Part shown: in pieces, positions 60,821 to 64,000 of the stretch
How the letters are laid out: every line of letters starts with the position of its first letter
Numbering within the stretch: the first letter of the stretch is position 1
NCBI GenBank assembly: GCA_048370855.1
Contig: DBGEOK010000105.1
Span: 1 to 64,000 of the forward strand
Length of the DNA stretch: 64,000 bases
Direction: 5' to 3'
From: Limiplasma sp048370855
GTDB lineage: Bacteria; Bacillota; Clostridia; Christensenellales; Aristaeellaceae
The notes under the pieces: generated by a model
Database searches by the model: none
Seen by the model: the letters and a program-made list of their open reading frames with translations, nothing else
Told to the model about the DNA's origin: nothing
Translations under genes and position numbers: made by a program

Positions 60821-62112
60821 TGGAATCCACCTCCCATAATCGATAGGCCCCCGACATATTTTTGCAGGATACGCACGTCCTTTTCCAAATACGCGGCGCG
60901 CTCGACCCGTCCGCGCACGTTCAGTTCACGGGGAGGCTTCAGCGCGCGGTCGTCCAGCACCAAGGCGTCAAACTCGAAGCCCGGCTCAAAGCTGCCGACC
61001 TTGCCAAAGAGCGCGCCGCCGCCCTTGGTCGCCATATAAAACGCCTCCGGGAGCGTGACGGGCTTTTCCGCCATGCCGGTAAAGCGCGCGCGCAGCTTGG
61101 AAAACTGGATCGCGTCCGTCATGGCGCGGAAGATGGACAAATCGAAGCCGCCCGCAATATCCGTCCCCAGCCCCACGCGGATGCCCGCGTCCAGGTAGCG
61201 CCGCACAGGCGCGACGCCGGAGCATAAATTTGCGTTGGAGGACGGACAGTGCGCGACCAGCACGCCCCCGGCCGCGAGCATCGCAAACTCAACCTCGGCA
61301 GGATGGACGCAGTGCGCCATCACCGTGGGCGCGTCCGAACCAAGCAGTCCGTGGCGCGCGTAGACGTCCGCGTAACAGCTCGCCGAAGGGCACAGCTCGC
61401 GCACCCATTCCACCTCGCTCGGGTTTTCGGACAAATGGCTCTGCACGGGCAGGCCGCGCCTCCGCCGAAGCGCGCCGAGGGCGTCCAGCAGCTCGTCCGA
61501 GCAGGCGGGCACAAAGCGCGGCGTCAGGATGGGCCTTGTCCTTTCAAATGCCAAAAGGGCTTCCTCCACCCATTTCTCCGTTTGCAGCAGCGCCTCGTGA
61601 GGCTCCGAGTCCAGCAGCCCGTCCGGCGCGTTGCGATCCATGCTGACCTTGCCCACGAGGCAGCGAAGGCCCGTTTTTTCCAGCAGGGACATTAAGGCGA
61701 GCGTAGCCGGCACATGCGTCGTGGCAAAAACCGCCGCGCGGGTGGTCGCGCTTGTACGAAGCGCCTCGGCAAACTGGCCGTATGCCGCATTTGCATACGC
61801 TAGATCGCCGTAGCGAAGCTCCTCGGGAAAAGCCTGCGCGTTCAGCCACTCGATCAGCTCCAGGTCCATCCCCAAGCCGCGGAAGGCGTACTGCGGCGCG
61901 TGTACGTGCGTATCGCACAGGCCGGGGATAATCAGGCAATCCTCAAAGCGGCGCACGGGAAGCGCCGAATACCTTTCCGGCAGTACGGCAAACACGCCCG
62001 CCACCCGTCCGTTTTCGCAGACCAGATAACCGTTTTCGGTAATGGAAAACGCGTCTTTGGAAGGCGTGTGGACAATATGCCCGGATAGAACAAAGTTCCG
62101 ATCTCCGGCCAT
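60817..62112 (-). CDS. guaD: Guanine deaminase
   Basis: This amidohydrolase converts guanine to xanthine and ammonia. The product has 431 residues, with the zinc site THVHAPQY and guanine deaminase-specific features GLGMDLELIEWLN, SHLSENPSEVEWV, HCVHPAEVEFAM, AHCPSSNANLCSG and GLGTDIAGG. The ATG at 62112 follows AGGGGGTG. It overlaps the Mo subunit gene as ATGA, which ties xanthine production to its probable oxidation by the hydroxylase. A near-perfect promoter precedes it. Confidence 0.93.
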   Translation of the reverse strand: MAGDRNFVLSGHIVHTPSKDAFSITENGYLVCENGRVAGVFAVLPERYSALPVRRFEDCLIIPGLCDTHVHAPQYAFRGLGMDLELIEWLNAQAFPEELRYGDLAYANAAYGQFAEALRTSATTRAAVFATTHVPATLALMSLLEKTGLRCLVGKVSMDRNAPDGLLDSEPHEALLQTEKWVEEALLAFERTRPILTPRFVPACSDELLDALGALRRRRGLPVQSHLSENPSEVEWVRELCPSASCYADVYARHGLLGSDAPTVMAHCVHPAEVEFAMLAAGGVLVAHCPSSNANLCSGVAPVRRYLDAGIRVGLGTDIAGGFDLSIFRAMTDAIQFSKLRARFTGMAEKPVTLPEAFYMATKGGGALFGKVGSFEPGFEFDALVLDDRALKPPRELNVRGRVERAAYLEKDVRILQKYVGGLSIMGGGFQ

Positions 62113-62171
62113 TGGCACACCCCCTATTCTGCTTGCATCGTTGAGCGAAAAGACAAATCCATCCATATCCT

Positions 62172-62200
62172 ATTATAAAGCAACACGCGAAAGATGTCAA
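62172..62200 (-). promoter_or_regulatory. Promoter of the guaD-xdh operon
   Basis: The minus strand has TTGACA, exactly 17 bases, then TATAAT: a perfect sigma-A promoter. The start codon is 60 bases downstream. No operator-like palindrome or purine riboswitch was found around it. Confidence 0.85.
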
Positions 62201-62260
62201 AGAATGAAAAGCGGCTAGTTCAAACGCCTCGGCGGAGGCGGGGCCGCAGCGCTAACATCG

Positions 62261-62306
62261 AAAAACCCAAGGGGGCTTCCCTCCGCGCCCCCGGCAAGGG
62301 CTTGGG
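62261..62306 (-). terminator. Terminator downstream of the solute-binding protein gene
   Basis: On the minus strand CCCAAG pairs with CTTGGG, with an inner GGGGGC/GCCCCC stem and a loop, followed by TTTTT. It closes the solute-binding protein transcript before the guaD promoter. Confidence 0.65.
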
Positions 62307-62523
62307 AGGCCGCGTTTCCCAATGTTCCTTCTCGCTGGGGCCCCTTTTATTTGCCGCGCGGCATACCCGTCAAGGCCCGTGGGCCGCGACAGGTTTTTGC
62401 CATCGCCCGCCCTATTCCCCACATGGCGGCAAGGGCGCGCTGCCGCAAAAGCATTTTGGCGGGTCATGCTCGGACGGCATGCTTGGCAGAAAATCACATC
62501 GCCAAGATTGATACGTTCTTCGG
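62307..62523. other. 3' untranslated spacer of the solute-binding protein gene
   Basis: About 217 GC-rich bases between the solute-binding protein stop and its terminator. Short inverted stretches (for example GCCGCGCGGC) occur, but no gene or known RNA motif was recognised. Confidence 0.4.
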
Positions 62524-63888
62524 CTAATCCTCCAACCGCATCATTTCCGCAACCTTATCCAGCTTTTGCAGCATTTGCTCCGCGGTTATCCTTTGGTGAC
62601 CAAACTGATTGTACAGGCTTTGCAGCGTGTCAAACCCTTTCGCCGATTTCTTGAATACATCGGGCGGGGGGAAATAGAGCAGGTCTACCGAGCTTTGGTA
62701 GTCACGCAGCCGGTCGGGCGTCACAAGCCACTTGTTTGCCTCTGTGCGTTCGACTGCGCCGGTATACTTTTGCAGGTCGCGTTCCAAGGTTTCCCTCGTG
62801 TCCGGGTCGATCCCTTCTTCCTCAAGCCGGAACGCCGTATAATCCTTTTTCAGTGTCCAGTAGGCAAGGTCGGTTTCGTAGTCTGGGGAGATGCGGGGCT
62901 GCGCATCCTGAAAGATAAAAAGATCATCGCTGGATTCAAGACCGTCTGGCACGGTCGCGGCCTTTTCAAGCAGCTCGACACATTTCGCCGCGTTGGCGGA
63001 ATCCGCGTTAACAGCCCACATAGAGACAACCGATCTCATCAGCTTCGGCTGGCCGTCATTCAGGCGCATGAAAACGATGGATGAACGGTCAGGCCACGTG
63101 CCGCCATACCCCACTTCAAACAGCGTGGCGGTAGCGGTACAGCTTCGGGACTCAAGCTGGTAAATCCGTGCTCCGATTGCGGCGCACCGATCCAGCAGCT
63201 CAACCGTTTCGGGCTGGCTGAAGGCCGGTTGTTCCCCCGCGAATTGCTTCTGCATGGTCGCTTCGTTCACCAGCAGCTCCGCAAGCCACGCGGTGTAGGA
63301 CGCCGAGGAAAAAATCTCCTCGTCCCAGCCGCCCAGGACGGCGATGTCCGGCTCCGGTTCCGCCTCGATGCGGTCGCACCACGCGGACAGGAAATCCAGA
63401 AATTCAGGGAAGGATTGTGGGACTTCATCAAGGGTGTACCCGGCGTTCAGCCATGTATCCTTGCAGATCTGATAATAGTTATTAAAGATAATCCCGGTGG
63501 GGATGGCATAAAGATGCCCGTCATACATCGCCTGGGCCGCGATGCTTGGATGCATGCGCCGGACGGCCGCGGTCAGCGTGTCGCTTCCAGACAGGTCGAG
63601 GCAATAGCCCTTCGCCATCAAGGTGCGCCAATCCGCCTCATCCGTGCCCTGTGTGAATAGATCGCATGAAAACTCCCGCGTAAGCAGCGCCGCCACAAAG
63701 GCGGAGGCGGGGTAGTAATTGTTATCGGACCAGGACAGGGACGTATCGGGGTTTTCCGCGAGGAATTGACGCAGTCCCTCATTGGTTTCTGAGAACGTGC
63801 CGCGATAGGTAACAAGCGTTTCAGCCGAAGCGCCGACGAATGACGTTACGATGGCAAATGAAAGCAGATACGCCGTTAGCTTTTTCAT
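62524..63888 (-). CDS. Extracellular solute-binding protein (family 1-like)
   Basis: This 454-residue secreted protein has a signal peptide (about residues 1-22, MKKL..., ending SASA-type) and the fold-like features of large carbohydrate/peptide ABC solute receptors: an N-terminal YRGTFSETNEGLRQFL and a middle DGHLYAIPTGIIFNNYYQICKDTW. There is no lipobox cysteine. Ligand is unknown. ATG at 63888 was used. No partner permease or ATPase lies inside the window; the upstream 112 bases show nothing further. Confidence 0.8.
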   Translation of the reverse strand: MKKLTAYLLSFAIVTSFVGASAETLVTYRGTFSETNEGLRQFLAENPDTSLSWSDNNYYPASAFVAALLTREFSCDLFTQGTDEADWRTLMAKGYCLDLSGSDTLTAAVRRMHPSIAAQAMYDGHLYAIPTGIIFNNYYQICKDTWLNAGYTLDEVPQSFPEFLDFLSAWCDRIEAEPEPDIAVLGGWDEEIFSSASYTAWLAELLVNEATMQKQFAGEQPAFSQPETVELLDRCAAIGARIYQLESRSCTATATLFEVGYGGTWPDRSSIVFMRLNDGQPKLMRSVVSMWAVNADSANAAKCVELLEKAATVPDGLESSDDLFIFQDAQPRISPDYETDLAYWTLKKDYTAFRLEEEGIDPDTRETLERDLQKYTGAVERTEANKWLVTPDRLRDYQSSVDLLYFPPPDVFKKSAKGFDTLQSLYNQFGHQRITAEQMLQKLDKVAEMMRLED

Positions 63889-64000
63889 TGTCCGCTCCTT
63901 TCTTGCAACAGGGCAACGGCGCGAAGGCCGATAGACGATCGGGGCGCCCCCCAAAAGCCCGGATAAGGGCCTTTGCGCAGGTTGAAACGCCGCGCGTTGC

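Noticed and set aside
62172..62523. Purine or Moco riboswitch upstream of guaD
   Set aside because: The guaD promoter lies only about 60 bases from the start codon, leaving no room for an aptamer, and no purine or Moco consensus was found further upstream.

Overview
The window reads as chromosome of a GC-rich, anaerobic, spore-forming member of the Clostridia. The evidence is the set of sporulation genes (yabP, yabQ, a spoIVFA/spoIVFB pair, a SpoIID-type protein, a SpoVB-type flippase), a sensory-type [FeFe]-hydrogenase cluster, Firmicutes-like ribosome binding sites and near-consensus sigma-A promoters. The exact lineage cannot be fixed from this sequence. Most genes lie on the minus strand in tight, often overlapping operons.

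Left third (1-26 kb). It starts with a partial EF-G-like GTPase, then a Ppx/GppA phosphatase and the yabP-yabQ-divIC sporulation/division operon. Divergent from it is bioY, whose promoter carries a palindromic operator candidate. proA and smpB-ssrA (tmRNA) follow. Downstream of ssrA is a decayed patch with a pRiA4b ORF-3-like gene and a UPF0158 remnant. Next is a corrinoid uptake operon (btuF-btuC-btuD) behind a promoter, a cobalamin riboswitch and a probable terminator. An H2-sensing style cluster comes next (PHP phosphoesterase, two DRTGG proteins, an H-cluster protein with an altered active site, a HATPase), then a SPOR protein, DUF6062, dCMP deaminase, the SpoVB-like flippase, a tRNA methyltransferase, a 1463-residue SpoIID protein with eleven SH3-like repeats, and spoIVFB/spoIVFA.

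Middle (26-42 kb). An AT-rich AAC(6')-like acetyltransferase gene, bounded by a 13-bp inverted repeat, looks recently acquired. A long minus-strand housekeeping operon follows: TIGR03960 and TIGR03936 radical-SAM partners, RNase G, miaB, a YlbF-family protein, mutS, mutL, miaA and a methionine gamma-lyase family gene. YyaL-type and endonuclease IV genes end this part.

Right third (42.9-62.1 kb). This is a nearly self-contained selenium-dependent molybdenum hydroxylase island. It has xdhC, then a six-gene overlapping selenium module (yedE transporter, TusA/YedF, DUF3343, yqeC, yqeB, selD), a divergent cysteine-desulfurase-like gene, molybdenum cofactor genes (moaA, moaC, mogA, MOSC, a MoeA-like gene), modABC for molybdate uptake, and a guaD-xdh operon for a three-subunit purine hydroxylase. 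Inferred flow: molybdate and selenium are imported, selenium is activated by SelD and placed on the Mo cofactor with YqeB/YqeC/XdhC, and the enzyme acts on purines such as xanthine made by guanine deaminase. No SelA, SelB or tRNA-Sec is visible here, which fits (but does not prove) SelD serving the cofactor rather than selenocysteine. A solute-binding protein gene closes the window.
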